A DNA stretch of 64,000 nt from Ceriagrion tenellum. Taxonomy: Eukaryota > Arthropoda > Insecta > Odonata > Coenagrionidae. The stretch spans positions 73,607,496 through 73,671,495 of the forward strand of contig OY720641.1 in NCBI GenBank assembly GCA_963169105.1. The letters run 5' to 3'. A model generated the notes under the pieces. It was not told the DNA's origin. It saw nothing but the letters and a program-made list of their open reading frames with translations, and ran no database searches. Made by a program: the position numbers and the translations under genes. How positions within the stretch are numbered: the first letter of the stretch is position 1; each line of letters starts with the position of its first letter. Shown one piece after another: positions 43,601 to 55,359 of the stretch.

Positions 43601-43809
43601 GCGGTACTTCCATGTAAATGGCGATACGGTCGGCTCCTAATGCTGGACAGATGTAGTCATTAAATATGTACTCGTGGAATATTCTGCATATTTTTCACTT
43701 TATTTTGGTTTTAAATAAGCAACCCATTTCACCAGCTGGAACACGATTTTTGAAAAAACAGAATGAATAAAAACGAGTACCTTAGTAATTACTTGACTTA
43801 CATAGTTGA

Positions 43810-44053
43810 CCCTTTCCGGTCCTGTGATTCCAAATGGAATCACGTCGCTTTCCTGCGTCAAGCGTCGATGTTTTCATATTTATTTCATGTAGAAGATGAT
43901 GTAATCAGCGTAAGGTGAAAATATGTGGTGAGATAAAATTAATTTATGAATTAATGAAAGTCATTTGAAAAAATCGACGCTCGACGCAGGAAAGCAACGT
44001 GATTCCCAGTGGAATCACGTCGCTTTTTTGCGTCCGGACCGGACCGGAAAGGG
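43810..44053. mobile_element. piggyBac-like non-autonomous element (244 bp)
   Basis: Termini CCCTTTCCGGTCC and inverse GGACCGGAAAGGG, flanked by TTAA on the right (44054-44057) and TTGA, one base off, on the left (43806-43809). Subterminal inverted blocks GGAATCACGTCGCTTTCCTG and CGTCAAGCGTCGAT recur in inverse. CCC ends with TTAA duplication are piggyBac traits. Confidence 0.75.
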
Positions 44054-44059
44054 TTAAGC

Positions 44060-45070
44060 CAGAGCAACTGATGGCGGTTCCATCTTTAAAAAAGTCAAAT
44101 AATGAAATCTATTCCTATCTTGGATATTTACAGAAAATAAGTCCTTTATCCGCATTGGACGTCAAAATGATATCTTTCCACGCTATTTCTCTCTTGCAAT
44201 TTCATCTTGAAATTTCACAGATTAATGCGACAGAGGGAGAAATATCGGGAAAAATTAGTTTTTTTAATTCAATGCTAACGCCATTTTTCACGGCAAAATG
44301 TTCGCTAGAAGAGAACCATTAGGATAAATGTACTATAAATTACAACAGGTTAGGAATCTCATCGTCTAATTTTTATCATGTCCTTGTACCTGTAATTTTC
44401 TAACAAATATTGTACGTTACCATGACTTAAATCTAACTAATCTACTCGTAAGCAATGTAAAGTTAGTAAACCTCTTTTACACATCAGTTTCACAGCAGTA
44501 AAACAGTAATAGTATTAAACCGTTAGAGCATGCATGGTGAGAGATCACTTCCTGATTTATGAACTGACTAACGAAAGGTACCCGTTGAAACTCAACGGGT
44601 GTGAAAAACACTGAATTTATTATATGCGAAAGCCACAAAACCTGAAGAATACTGAGCGGTCTTCTTTTAGTTGTCTTCTGAAAGGATGAACTAAATCGCT
44701 TCCCTTGTGTACGTACATATATTTGAATTCAATGACTTATTTCAGTTGCGATATCAATTTTTGATATGGACGTTGAGTATCTTCAAACAGGATTGGAGAG
44801 TAGGGGTACAATTCAGCGGTTGAAAATGTCAAACGGATTATTTGAAGCAGCGGCCATGTTTATTTGACCAGTTAATCCTCCGTTACCTGGACTGCGTCTT
44901 AGGCGTAAAGGGTAGCCATAATCATTGATTTCGATTTTTAAATCAAAAATATATGTTGATTCTTAGGGCAATTGTCAATTTTTATGCATGGATGGCGTTC
45001 ATTGAGCAGAATACCCCGTTCTTCTATCGGATAGGATGAATGTAGTGACGTTATTATAGTTTCCGCCATA
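44060..45070. other. No recognised feature
   Basis: A 107-codon frame spans 43999-44322 without family resemblance. Otherwise AT-rich and unassigned. Confidence 0.5.
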
Positions 45071-46265
45071 TTAAGGAGGTTCCACCGAGAAACGAAGTAA
45101 ATGTCATTTTCGTGAAAGTTTCAAAATAAGCCCTTCTTATTGCACTCTATCGATTGCCGTTGAAAAAAATTAGGCTTTCCACGCTATATTTCTCGGAAAT
45201 CGCATTTAAAAATGAGAGAATTTCTATAGGATCTTATGGCAATGCTTGCCTATGAGTAGAAGAAATGAAGATTACTATTCGAATATAAATGTCGTTTTGA
45301 CAAAAAACTGATATAAGGTGCGCCACAGTATAAGAATCATGTTAATATTAAAAAAATACCCTTACCACGTTGGTTTAAATGATATTAACATATTTTTGCA
45401 ACAAAAATAGCAGAAATCACGTAGTTACTAACATGTGGCGTTGCAGGTTGATTCCACATCGGCAACGCTGTGCGGCTGTGCCGTGACGAAACGTGTGATT
45501 TTCGAGCAGACGGGAATTTACAATGAACTTTGTGGAGCTGGATTTTTTGTGCATTGACGCTAAATTTAATACTTTGACAAAAAAGTATTAGAAATTGTCG
45601 TTGTTCCGGTAATTTTGTCCGGGTTCCCTCGGCATGGCAGGAAATTGATAGCTTCCAAGGAAACGAAAGTTATCTGAAGATATGTTATAATACTCACGGG
45701 TATTTATATAAATGAATACATAAATACAGTAATGTATTATACAAATATATATATGTATAATATTAACGATTTCCTGGAAAGCAGTCACTAACAAACTCAA
45801 ACACACGCCAACACGAGAGCAGGAAAACAAGTGAACGCAGTAATTGAGCAATGTTGCACTTACCACCGTTGCCAAGTCGTTCTAACACATGATTTATACC
45901 AATTATATTTAAATAAGGAGTTACATTTCCATGTAAATATTTTGAAACTTATTTTTAAATTATGGAACACATTTCAGATCACGAAATAGCGGTGATGAGC
46001 TCAAATTTATTGTCAGAGCAATTAAACGTGGCAACGAGTTGCCAGCCAGAAACCGAGATCAAAATAAGCTACTGATGAGTTTTAAAAATTGTTTCCCACT
46101 TTTAAGTGTTTCGATACAACTTATTCACAAAGTTTTTAAGTACTTGTTTAAATACTATAGGTGACTACGTAAGGTAATGTTTTTTTAATCGACTTCCTAA
46201 AACACTTAAGAAGATGGATTTTTCACCGGCTTTTGACGCACCGAGCGGCAGAGGAACCTCCTTAA
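45071..46265. mobile_element. Candidate 1.2-kb TTAA element with GGAGGTTCC ends
   Basis: TTAAGGAGGTTCC at 45071 and its exact inverse GGAACCTCCTTAA at 46253-46265. Interior non-coding and unmatched elsewhere in the window. Thirteen matching bases over this distance could occur by chance, but the resemblance to the other TTAA-GG ends supports it. Confidence 0.4.
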
Positions 46266-46269
46266 AACA

Positions 46270-47411
46270 GATTGAAGTTTCAAAACAGACGGTCAATATT
46301 TATAGCTGGGTACCCTTCCGTGGTTGGGTTAGGATGAGATTTGTGCGGTTCTTAGTGTAACCCGAGAAACACCACGGGAAGGTGACCGACTTGGTTTCCC
46401 ATTTTTCTTCATATAGGTATCCTTCGTTGGTATTTTTGTGTTGGATTTTGTATTTATTTTTTAGTTTAAAGCTTATAAACACTGGTCATCATTAAAGAAT
46501 CAGTATCAGCTCATTAGAAAATAACCTTAAAAATTATATTTACAGCTTTCCCTCGGGAGTGTTGAATGTATACTTATTGTAAATACATGCATTGAATTTA
46601 TCGATTACCTACCTAAGCAATCCATCATGGGGACCTTAGGACTCTGGGCCCTTTGGGACCCATGAGACTCTAGGCCCTTCTTATACAGATATTCTCTCAA
46701 CATGATATTATGGACCTGCAGGAAAAAATGTTATTTAGCGTGAATAGCGTTAATGAGAATATCTTTTGAAAATCAAACCTTTGGTTGCCAAGGAAATATG
46801 ATACGATTGATTTCAGAGAAAATGTGAGATTTTTCAGCTAAAAACATGACATTCACACGAATACGAAACGTGATATAAGATCGATTGGAAGAATTAGAAT
46901 TTTTATTCCGCCATCCGATAAAAAAATATCCAGCCCTCAATCTTGATTGAAAGTACTTTTAAAAAGAAAAAAATGAAACTACTGCACCGAACCCAATGAT
47001 TATCATGGACCACTAGAGGGACCTTTTGGGGGGCCTTAAGGGTCCTTTGAGGGCTTTTTAATATAGCCTATATTATCCACAGGTATATTTTCTATCTACC
47101 TGCCGAATTTTAGCTCAATCGGTCCAGTAGTTTTAGCGTGATTGAGTAACAAACATCCCAACATTCAGACTTTAACATTTATAATATTAGTAGGATTATA
47201 TCGCGATAACTATAGTAAAAATATTGTAGATTCCATAGAAATGTCGCTGCTGACAGAATATATGACTACGATAAAGTGATGATGAAGAACGTACTCGTGG
47301 AAAAATTTGAATTTTTTCGCCCTAATTTTGGTTTTCATTTACTAACCTGTGGCATCAGCGTAAGCCGGATTTTTGTGAACCAATGAAACAAAAAATTGGA
47401 ATAGACTATTC
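46270..47411. other. Unassigned, with a widespread arthropod repeat end
   Basis: 47095-47200 reads AGCTCAATCGGTCCAGTAGT, GCGTGATTGAGTAACAAACA and TATAATATTAGTAGGAT, a 3' segment I recognise as common in many arthropod genomes. A short repeated CCTTAGGACTCTGGGCCCTT motif lies at 46630-46680. Nothing else recognised. Confidence 0.5.
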
Positions 47412-48389
47412 TGCCCTGCTAAGCTAAAAGAGAGTTACTGTATCATTGTTGGATCTGAGTTATTGCATACAATTTTTTTCATCTTCGAGTCTTCGATTCT
47501 TCATCTAGTCCATCTTCGAAGAGATTACATGCTTCAGTTCATGCTTAGATTGTCAGTGCGGGAAGTACGAGGTGGAGAAAAATCATAAGTGAACAAAAGT
47601 AATGTGATTCCGTGGGAGAAAGCCTAGTAATTACTATTACCTGGCCTTTATACTGTAGGTACAAACTAAGATTAATACCGCAGATACTGTTGAAGCAGAT
47701 CGTGATATCGGGTAAACCGCTGCAGATACGTTTTTTTGTCCTATTTTTTGAAATCCTCAAGGTCGAAAAGAACAAAATCAACACTAACCGCAAAATGTGT
47801 ACATTCTCTGGGAGAAAGACTTGTAGTTACTGTTATCTGGCCTACAAACTGACATTTATACTGCAGATACGATTGAAGCAGAACGTGATATCAGGTTAGC
47901 TGCTGCAGATACGTTTTTTTGTTCAGTTTTTTTAAATCCATGTGGTTGAAAATAACAAAATCAACTCTAATCTCAAAATGTGTATATTCTCTGGGATAAA
48001 GACTTGCAGTTACTGTTATCTGGCCTACAAAACTGACATTTATACTGCAGTTTTATTTATACGGTGAAAGCAGAACGTGATATCAGGCAAACCGCTGTAG
48101 ATATCGGTGTTTTTGTTTAGGTTTTTGAAATCCTCTAGGTCGAAAAGAGCAGAGTCAACCCTAACCTAAAAATGTGTAGGTTCTCTGGGAGAAAAACTTT
48201 TTGTAACTCTTATCTGGCCTACAAAACTGACATTTATACTGCAGATACGGTGAAAGCATATCAGACAAACAGCTACAAATACGGGTTTTTGTTTACTTTT
48301 TGATATCCTCAAGGTTGAAAAGAACAAAATCAACTCTAACCTCAAAATGTGTTATTTTGTCAGTTACTGTCTTTTGGCTTAGCTGGGCA
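47412..48389. mobile_element. Inverted-repeat element with four tandem units (978 bp)
   Basis: Ends TGCCCTGCTAAGCTAAAAGA and inverse TCTTTTGGCTTAGCTGGGCA. Inside, a unit starting near GGGAGAAAG recurs at 47614, 47810, 47993 and 48187 (spacing 196, 183, 194). Each unit carries ATCTGGCCT, ATACTGCAG, GTGATATC and AAAAGAACAAAATCAA. It is 588 bases longer than the single-unit copy at 5286-5675, i.e. three units of about 196. Confidence 0.75.
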
Positions 48390-48427
48390 CTATTTACCTT
48401 CACTCGATCAGTCTCGATGGAATCTCC

Positions 48428-48660
48428 TTAAGGTGGCTGGAGGACTAATCGTGAGTTATTGAGTGCATATTTTTATATCTTTTCAATCAAGTTGGAAATA
48501 AATTGTTGGACCACACTTCACTTAAGCACATCTGTTAATGCGGCGTAAAGAACCGTGTATGTAGTGATGAAAACGATGGAAGAATTACATTTTAAAATTA
48601 TCGTCTTAATTAAACCATTGTTTTGACTTGGGTTTACGGCGCGGAATTCGAAATTTAAGT
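48428..48660 (+). repeat. GGTGGT TTAA-flanked element
   Basis: TTAAGGTGGCTGGAGGACTA, then TGAGTTATTGAGTGCATATT and TTACGGCGCGGAATTCGAAA. It aligns with 5000-5262 in reverse. Confidence 0.5.
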
Positions 48661-48733
48661 TTTTTTTTTCAAAGAACCAAGGAAATATCCGGACTTATAA
48701 CTTCAACGGAGTCACCCGCTAGTGATCACACAA

Positions 48734-48931
48734 TTGTGTGAAATTCACAGTGGAAAAATCATTCGTCTGGACTGGGAAACGAGCCTAGATCCCTCGATTT
48801 TGCAGTGAGATTCACAGTGGGGGAGGACGCCTGGGTAGCTTAACTGGTTAGAGCACTCGGCGTGAAATTGAGAGATCTGGGTTCGATTCCCAATCCAGGC
48901 GAATGATTTTTCCACTGTGAATTTCACACAA
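48734..48931. mobile_element. Foldback tRNA-like SINE, family C
   Basis: Outer arms 48734-48765 and 48900-48931 are exact 32-base complements; similarity continues inward to 48800 and 48865 (about 60 of 67). The plus strand 48829-48900 looks like a tRNA: 7-base acceptor pair GCCTGGG/TCCAGGC, A-box-like TAGCTTAACTGGTTAGAGCA and B box GGTTCGATTCC. Loop position 33 is G rather than T, so it is a tRNA-derived repeat, not a working tRNA. Confidence 0.75.
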
Positions 48932-48934
48932 CGA

Positions 48935-51592
48935 AATTTAAGGGTTAATTGTATATAAATATGTGTTTATTTACTAATTCATGGCATGATTTATTGATAT
49001 TTGTCATCAACCATTTTACTAGAATGAAATTTATCATTTCACATATTTTTGAAAAACCTGTACATATTGAATGGAATTATTTCGAAATATATCTGTCAAA
49101 TGCCATAAGGCTTCGGGTTAAATTAGCATAAAAAGTGTCCAGAAAACAAATCTGTACCATTTTTTTCAATTTTACTTATGTGTATTAATAATTGGTACAC
49201 GTTGGCAAATTTTTATGCAAATCTATTCATACACGAAAATCGCTCCTACCTTCGTAAAGCTCGTTTTACCCGGGGCGCGAACTTGTACAATTTTAAACTG
49301 GCAAGACCAATCATAAGATAACACGGATAACACTTCTCAATACAAATTAAATATTTAATTCGAAAGAACTGAGGTCTTTCCCACAAAGCACCCAAACCAT
49401 TGCCATAAGTTTGACAATTCAAAATATTAAAATTGTGTTCTCAGCCTTGCGTGCAATAACATTTGAAGCTAGAGCAGAGACTATTTTGCCATCTCGCGTC
49501 TATGCATTCGCGCATGCATTCTTGCAATTTACCGCTTTACACGATGCCATTTGAAATGCACTTGCATACGTATATCAGCTTGGGCAATCACGTGCCTCGT
49601 GTGATAGGGGCTTAAGAGTATCTGAATCTACGCCACAGCTCTTTAGCCGCATCTGGGTTTTAACAAATGGTGATCTCTCACCGAGCATAATCTAACGGCT
49701 CAACTCGCTCTGATAATACTATTGCTGTTTTACTGTTACTAAACAGGTGTGTAAGGAGATTTTACCGGCTCTGCATTGCTTACGAGGACAGTCGTGGTAA
49801 AGAGCAAAATTTACTACAAAACTGTAGGTGCATTAAACATCAAATTTATTGGTATTACAGTAAAGTTTAGCGAAAGTAAAATAAAATTTAAAGTGCACAA
49901 GAACAAAGTTTCCTAAATTTACCTGCAATGTTATTGCCGGTATCGGTCATAGGTGTTGGGATTCCTTATCGTATGCTGCAAGTTTTCCAACCGTCTCGCC
50001 CTGGAATTTATATCTCCAGATTTTATGCTTTTGATTGAACCTATCATAGTTGACTCATAAATAAGTGGGTGGATTTGCCAGAAGAGAATTATTTTTTCAT
50101 ACTTTGCATGTTACTAGCATAGTTGGCTCATACATATATGGGTGGATTGGCAAGGGGAGAATTATTTGAGTTTGGAGGTTGCGTTAAGAGAAACCCAGGG
50201 TAAGAACTATCCTACACTTTGCTAAAATGATCCATGCTAGTTGGCAATGATAACGACGATAGAAACCAAATAGGGACAATTTTTATCCAGTCTGGAGTGT
50301 AATACATTTTTAATGTTATTTCTTCGTATATAGTGGACAAAATTATCTTTCACGACATGAAACATTGCTATATTCTTTGCTTTGTGTTTGAATAAAAATG
50401 AATAATATTTCTCATAATATTTTAAATTGTCCTTTGATTTAAACTTAAACACAGAACATACTTTCGGTATTATGCGTCAATAGTTGTTCAATGCATTTAT
50501 ATTTGTTTTGATCTCCAACCCGACTTTTATCAAACAATTCGTCAAACTTATAGCTATGGTTTTGGTGCATTGTTGGAAAGACCTCAGAGCTTGCGAATGA
50601 AATACTTAACTTTGTATTGAGAATGAGTTATCAGATAATTGGCCTTGCCAACTTTTGATAAATTATCTTCAAAGAAAAAGCGCAATCAAAGATGAATATC
50701 TTTGATTGATTAATGATGTGCAAGTGAGCAGATGTACATCAGAGAGAATCTTTAGAGGAAGGCCTAGAACCAGCCTTCATCCTGGACCTACTCCAGACTT
50801 ATATAACCCTGCTTCTTCTCATCTATTTTATTTTATGGTTCACTATTATGTAACAATTTTCTGATTTGATTGACTGGAAAAATAGCACAGAAAAGCATAC
50901 AAATATTTTATGAAATGCATACTTGCTGGATTCAGGGCTGCAGTTCTGCGCATTTTAAGCTAATGTTAGGAAAGATACGTGATTCTTTGAGATAAATTTG
51001 TTTTAGTTTTAAAAATAAGAAGAAAAGTATCAGATTTGATTCATCCTCTCTAAATCAAAATATAGCACTCTGGTTCATTTTTCCAGGAGTTGAATGACAA
51101 GATAATCGAAGAACCGTCTGGAAAATTGGAGAATATTCTTAGAATTTTTATGGGAGGTATTTTTTTCAAGTAATGTTATTTTTGTGGCGGTATGTTTTAC
51201 TCTTGATTCGCTGCAGACGTCAACTCAGGGCATTGGCCGAGGGAAATATTCAATATTGTATTCGATTGGTATCCACGTAATCGGTTCGTTTGATAAATTC
51301 TTTTACGCTGGTGTCAATTTAAATAGGCAGTGGTACCTTACAGTATAGTAATTCCTGGACACACTATAAAGATGATTCAATTAAGAATAATTTAATTACT
51401 TCAACATTTTGGTAGTGGTATGTGCAATATCAAGGATCTCTAGGAAACCTCAAAGGTGACGGACATGTGTGAAGACTGCCTTTTATAAATGATGTGCATT
51501 GCTGGAATTTAACAAAATAATTTCGAAAGCATATATAATGATTACCAAAAGACGATTTCATTTTAGCCCAATTGTGAACAAGAAAAGCAAAT
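48935..51592. other. Unassigned AT-rich DNA
   Basis: Apart from a repeat at 49250-49620 shared with 13260-14130, nothing recognised. Open frames are short and lack family resemblance. Confidence 0.5.
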
Positions 51593-51734
51593 CGAATAAT
51601 TAGAATGTATAGCTCCCGGGTTTCTAACCGGGGGATGGTGGATTTCGACTACGCCTTCAAAACGTCGCGACGTCGGTGCCAAAAACCACCATCACCCGAT
51701 TGGAAACCCGAGAGCTATACGTTCTAAGCATTCG
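51593..51734. mobile_element. 142-bp foldback element
   Basis: Arms 51600-51641 and 51686-51727 are complementary with few mismatches (TATAGCTCCCGGGTTTCTAA against its inverse), extending to CGAAT at both outer ends. The loop is CG-rich. No coding capacity. Confidence 0.75.
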
Positions 51735-52794
51735 CTGGGAAAGCCTTAAGTCTTACAAAAATAGAATAATTATAAATTATCTTGCTTAAATTCATATAAA
51801 ACACTAATTATTACAAGTTATAACGTAGGGTACATGTACTTACATTACAGAACTTGTATAAAACATCAATATTGTTATCCGCCAATATCCATTCCTTTGA
51901 AAATTAAAAAATATGGTCTTGTTTTTTTAAACTTTTTAATTGGAGAAAAAGCAAACCAAAATGGTTTTTCAGGAATTATATTGATGTCAATGATGAAATG
52001 AGTAAGTTTGGCGTTACGAGGACAGTGCGTGAGCCATTTGCAAAAATCTGAGGTGCAAGTTATGAATACATCACGCTTTTGTAAGTGTGACAGTTAATGA
52101 ATTACTCTTCAAGGCCGCCGAAGCCTACCCGTTAACGGCGGTTTCGAAGACGGAACGCATTCAAAGTCGAAATGCTTATTAATTGGAGGATTGCCAAACA
52201 GGCACTAATGCAGCCGCCCGCGAGACAAGTGGTTGTCACAGCCTGCGAAGTTTCGCGGCCATTATGAAAGCCGAAGTAATTGACCGTGGGGGAAAAGGAC
52301 GGCTGAGCAGAAGAAAAGTTGTTTCACGTGTTAGAATCGTGTTAGATGCATCTGCATTTAGTCTTCATGTCTTATCATGATATTCTCGTACATGATTGAT
52401 GCCAGTGATGAGAATGAAGCCCGTATAATACTATACTTGTTCCAGTACAAAACCAAGTATGCTTGCCGCGACTAGATATTGAGAACGAAACCTAGAATTC
52501 TTGAATACGTGCTAGAATGTATCACGCGATCATCGAATTTGTGCTTGCTTGCGACTGGGATTTTGATCAATTAGGCATTTAAAAAGTGGATAATTTTCCC
52601 GATATAAGGCAAATTTTGGCCGCTAATGCGTAAGATGGCGGAAATGGCATGTTTTTTAAGTAAGTACTGTTTTGAAATTCGGCTACTGCAGTGTTGCGGT
52701 CAGCATTGGCACAAGTATGTTGTGTACCTACATCTGTTAGGAAACCACAGACGCCGTTACGGAAACAGTCGACCGTGTTTACGTTTGTTTGTGA

Positions 52795-53411
52795 GTGTTT
52801 AAAATGCCTCAGCCGATTGAGAATCCCGCCGACTGTGTAATACGCGCTGTGATTCGTTTTCTTAGTGCTAAAGGCGTGAAAGCGGCTGGAATTCATTGTC
52901 AAATAAGCGAAGTTTATGGAAACAATATTATGAGCGATGGTATGGTACGGAAATGGGTTAGAAATGTTAGAGAATCCAAAACAAAAGGCGTAGCATGCTG
53001 AGTAAGGGGGTCATTTTGCTCCATGACAATGCCTGTCCAACCGCGGCTAATCAAACTCAAGATCTCATCCGATCGTTTTGCTAGGAACAACTTCTCTCCA
53101 TACCCTCCTTACAGTCCCGATCTAGCGTCCAGTGACTACCACCTGTTTTTGCATTTGGAGATGCATCTGGGTGGTCAGCGCCACGGCAACGATGATGAGG
53201 TCAAATCAACCATGTTGCAGTGGTTGTCAAATGAGGCGGCAGACTTATATGAGGATAGGATTCAAAAGCTGGTTCTACGATGCGATAAATACCTTAATAT
53301 TAGTGGAAATAATGTAGAGATGTAGACAAAGGTACAGCTTTTCATGTAAATACAAATTGTTAAGAAAAATGTACTTGTTTTGTTTTTATTTCTAACCGTA
53401 CGCCTCGTATA
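52795..53411 (+). mobile_element. Internally deleted mariner transposon
   Basis: N-terminal helix-turn-helix frame (52804-53001) reads MPQPIENPADCVIRAVIRFL and MVRKWVRNV. It is followed directly by the distal catalytic part: VILLHDNACP (second Asp) and YSPDLASSDYHLF (third Asp, D34D context), ending near 53325. The middle with the first catalytic Asp is missing and a frameshift and a TAG are present. Right terminus CTAACCGTACGCCTCG before TA at about 53411; left terminus not found. Confidence 0.8.
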
Positions 53412-53539
53412 TACCAATCCAGTGACTACCACCGTACGCCTCGTGCATACCGATACATAGATACCAATCACGCCGTTCCCTTCCAGGGTAGGCACAGTCA
53501 AAAAGTTTCACTCATAAATACATATTTGTATATCTAACT

Positions 53540-53780
53540 CTGCTTCAATAGTTTCCTCCATAATGACCTATCCTTGCAAATCTCTTTAGCCTCATTTACC
53601 CCCATACTCTGCTTCATACACGCCCTCCTGTTTTTAAGACTCCTAATATTCCTCCTCCCAAGAATTTCCTCAACCACATTCAACCACAACTTTCTCGGCC
53701 TACCTCTACCTCTCCCATCATTTATTTCACTCCTATATATCGGTTTCGTTATTCGACTCTCATACATTCTCTCAAAATGG
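53540..53780 (-). mobile_element. LINE ORF 3' end, another RTE-like family
   Basis: Minus strand encodes GRGRGRPRKLWLNVVEEILG and EAKEICKDRSLWRKLL, the C-terminal signature of RTE-like reverse transcriptases. Shares nucleotides with 14150-14230. Confidence 0.6.
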
Positions 53781-53784
53781 CCAA

Positions 53785-54791
53785 ATCAAGCAGAACGTGG
53801 AATACCAAATAGTTAAAAAAAAAGGCAAGAGGGACGTGGAGCCATTCATATGCTGCAGAGGGAGCTATGGGTAAAATTTATAATGATAGAAATACCCATC
53901 TTCATCGTTGGACCACACATTTAAGTCATCTTAAGCCGTTTTCGAACTTGGCAGACGCATAGTTAACTTGCTATCAAGTTATCTTGATCCCTAGGCAGAC
54001 GGAGTGAAATCCTTACTTGACACTTTCGTAGCCGTTCTACGATGGAAGAGACATAATGCGGCCTTCGTCTCGTAAAACATACGAAAAGCGTCATCCGTGT
54101 CCTTAATTTTGGTGGGTGATTGAAGTCAAATACTTCTTGAAAATGCTTCCCATCCTCATGCTAAAAATTAGAAGGGAATATTATTTTTAAAATCTTTTTG
54201 TTTATGAATATAATAATTCTCATATATCATAATATGGTGAATAGGTATTATACTTCGATCGCTAGGGGCTGCTAAAGTGGACGACAATCGCTCGCTGTAT
54301 TTCACCACAGTCAACGTCTTCATGCACAAAAAGGCATTATAATATTTTTTGCCTGTATGAAAAAATGCGTAACAATATATTTATGTATTACACTCCGAAC
54401 AAACTACCTATGATATTCGACTATTGACTGATAAAATACGCGCATCGCAAATAACATGATTAAGTTGAAAACAAAGTATATTTACTCTAATGGTTTATTG
54501 CCTCCCTTCTGTGATGAATGCAGTAAAAACCTCTCTGATGCTCAAAGTTATTAGCAATTATGGTGTTCGTTAGCTAAAACTAGTGCTGCCAATAAAATTA
54601 TGGCTACCTGAGAGTACTTTCCATCAGACCATAATTCTTTCAACGACAGCATTTTTTCCTTACAGAGCCAGGAAAAAAGAATTTATAGGTTCAATGAAGT
54701 AAACAAGGACGGAAAATTTACAATGTATGGAATTATTCACAGAACTATTAGGTACCAAATCTTTTATCAGTATATTTACATTTGAAAAGTC
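53785..54791. other. No recognised feature
   Basis: AT-rich with no long frame and no repeat match found. Confidence 0.5.
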
Positions 54792-55358
54792 TTTAAGGTA
54801 GTCCGAGCGGGATAGTTCCCTAGTCATAATAGAGACCATATTCCAAATATACGTTTTAATTTAACCAGCTGTAGGACACATCAATTAAATATAACATTAT
54901 TAATGGTGCAATCATATAGTTTTACATGACAGAAATTTTAAGTAATTAAATGAAAATATCTTAATAAAGCTTTAACTTGACTCATTTTTTTCGCGCCGTC
55001 CGTTTGAAACTCCTTCAAAACGGAAGGTTTTTTGTGATACCCAAGAACCTACTGAGGTGACAATATGATTCATTTTCAAAAATAGTTGAGAAAACATACA
55101 AACTACACGCTGTTAGTTTTTTTTTACGACGCCGAAGTGTTACAAATACCTCATTTTGTAAACAATGTCACTCTGGAGTGCATACACGTACCATTTCATG
55201 CGGAAAAGTGCTGGTATATTTTGGAAAATATCTCCAAAAGTAATGTGGTAAGGGGTAGAATTTTTGGTGTCATTGGATAGGTGATACATTTTTCTTTAAA
55301 ATGAGATCAAATTCATTGATTTCTAAGTAAAATGATTGTTCGCTCTAACTACCTTAAA
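54792..55358 (-). mobile_element. TTAA-flanked GGTAGT element, full length (567 bp)
   Basis: Ends TTTAAGGTAGTCCGAGCG and CGCTCTAACTACCTTAAA. Reverse orientation relative to 10861-11439. TTAA sits at both ends, consistent with a four-base target duplication. The 64-codon frame within is incidental. Confidence 0.75.
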
Positions 55359-55359
55359 T

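Noticed and set aside
48829..48900. Functional tRNA gene
   Set aside because: Position 33 is not T, the anticodon stem relies on G-T pairs, and it lies inside a foldback repeat.
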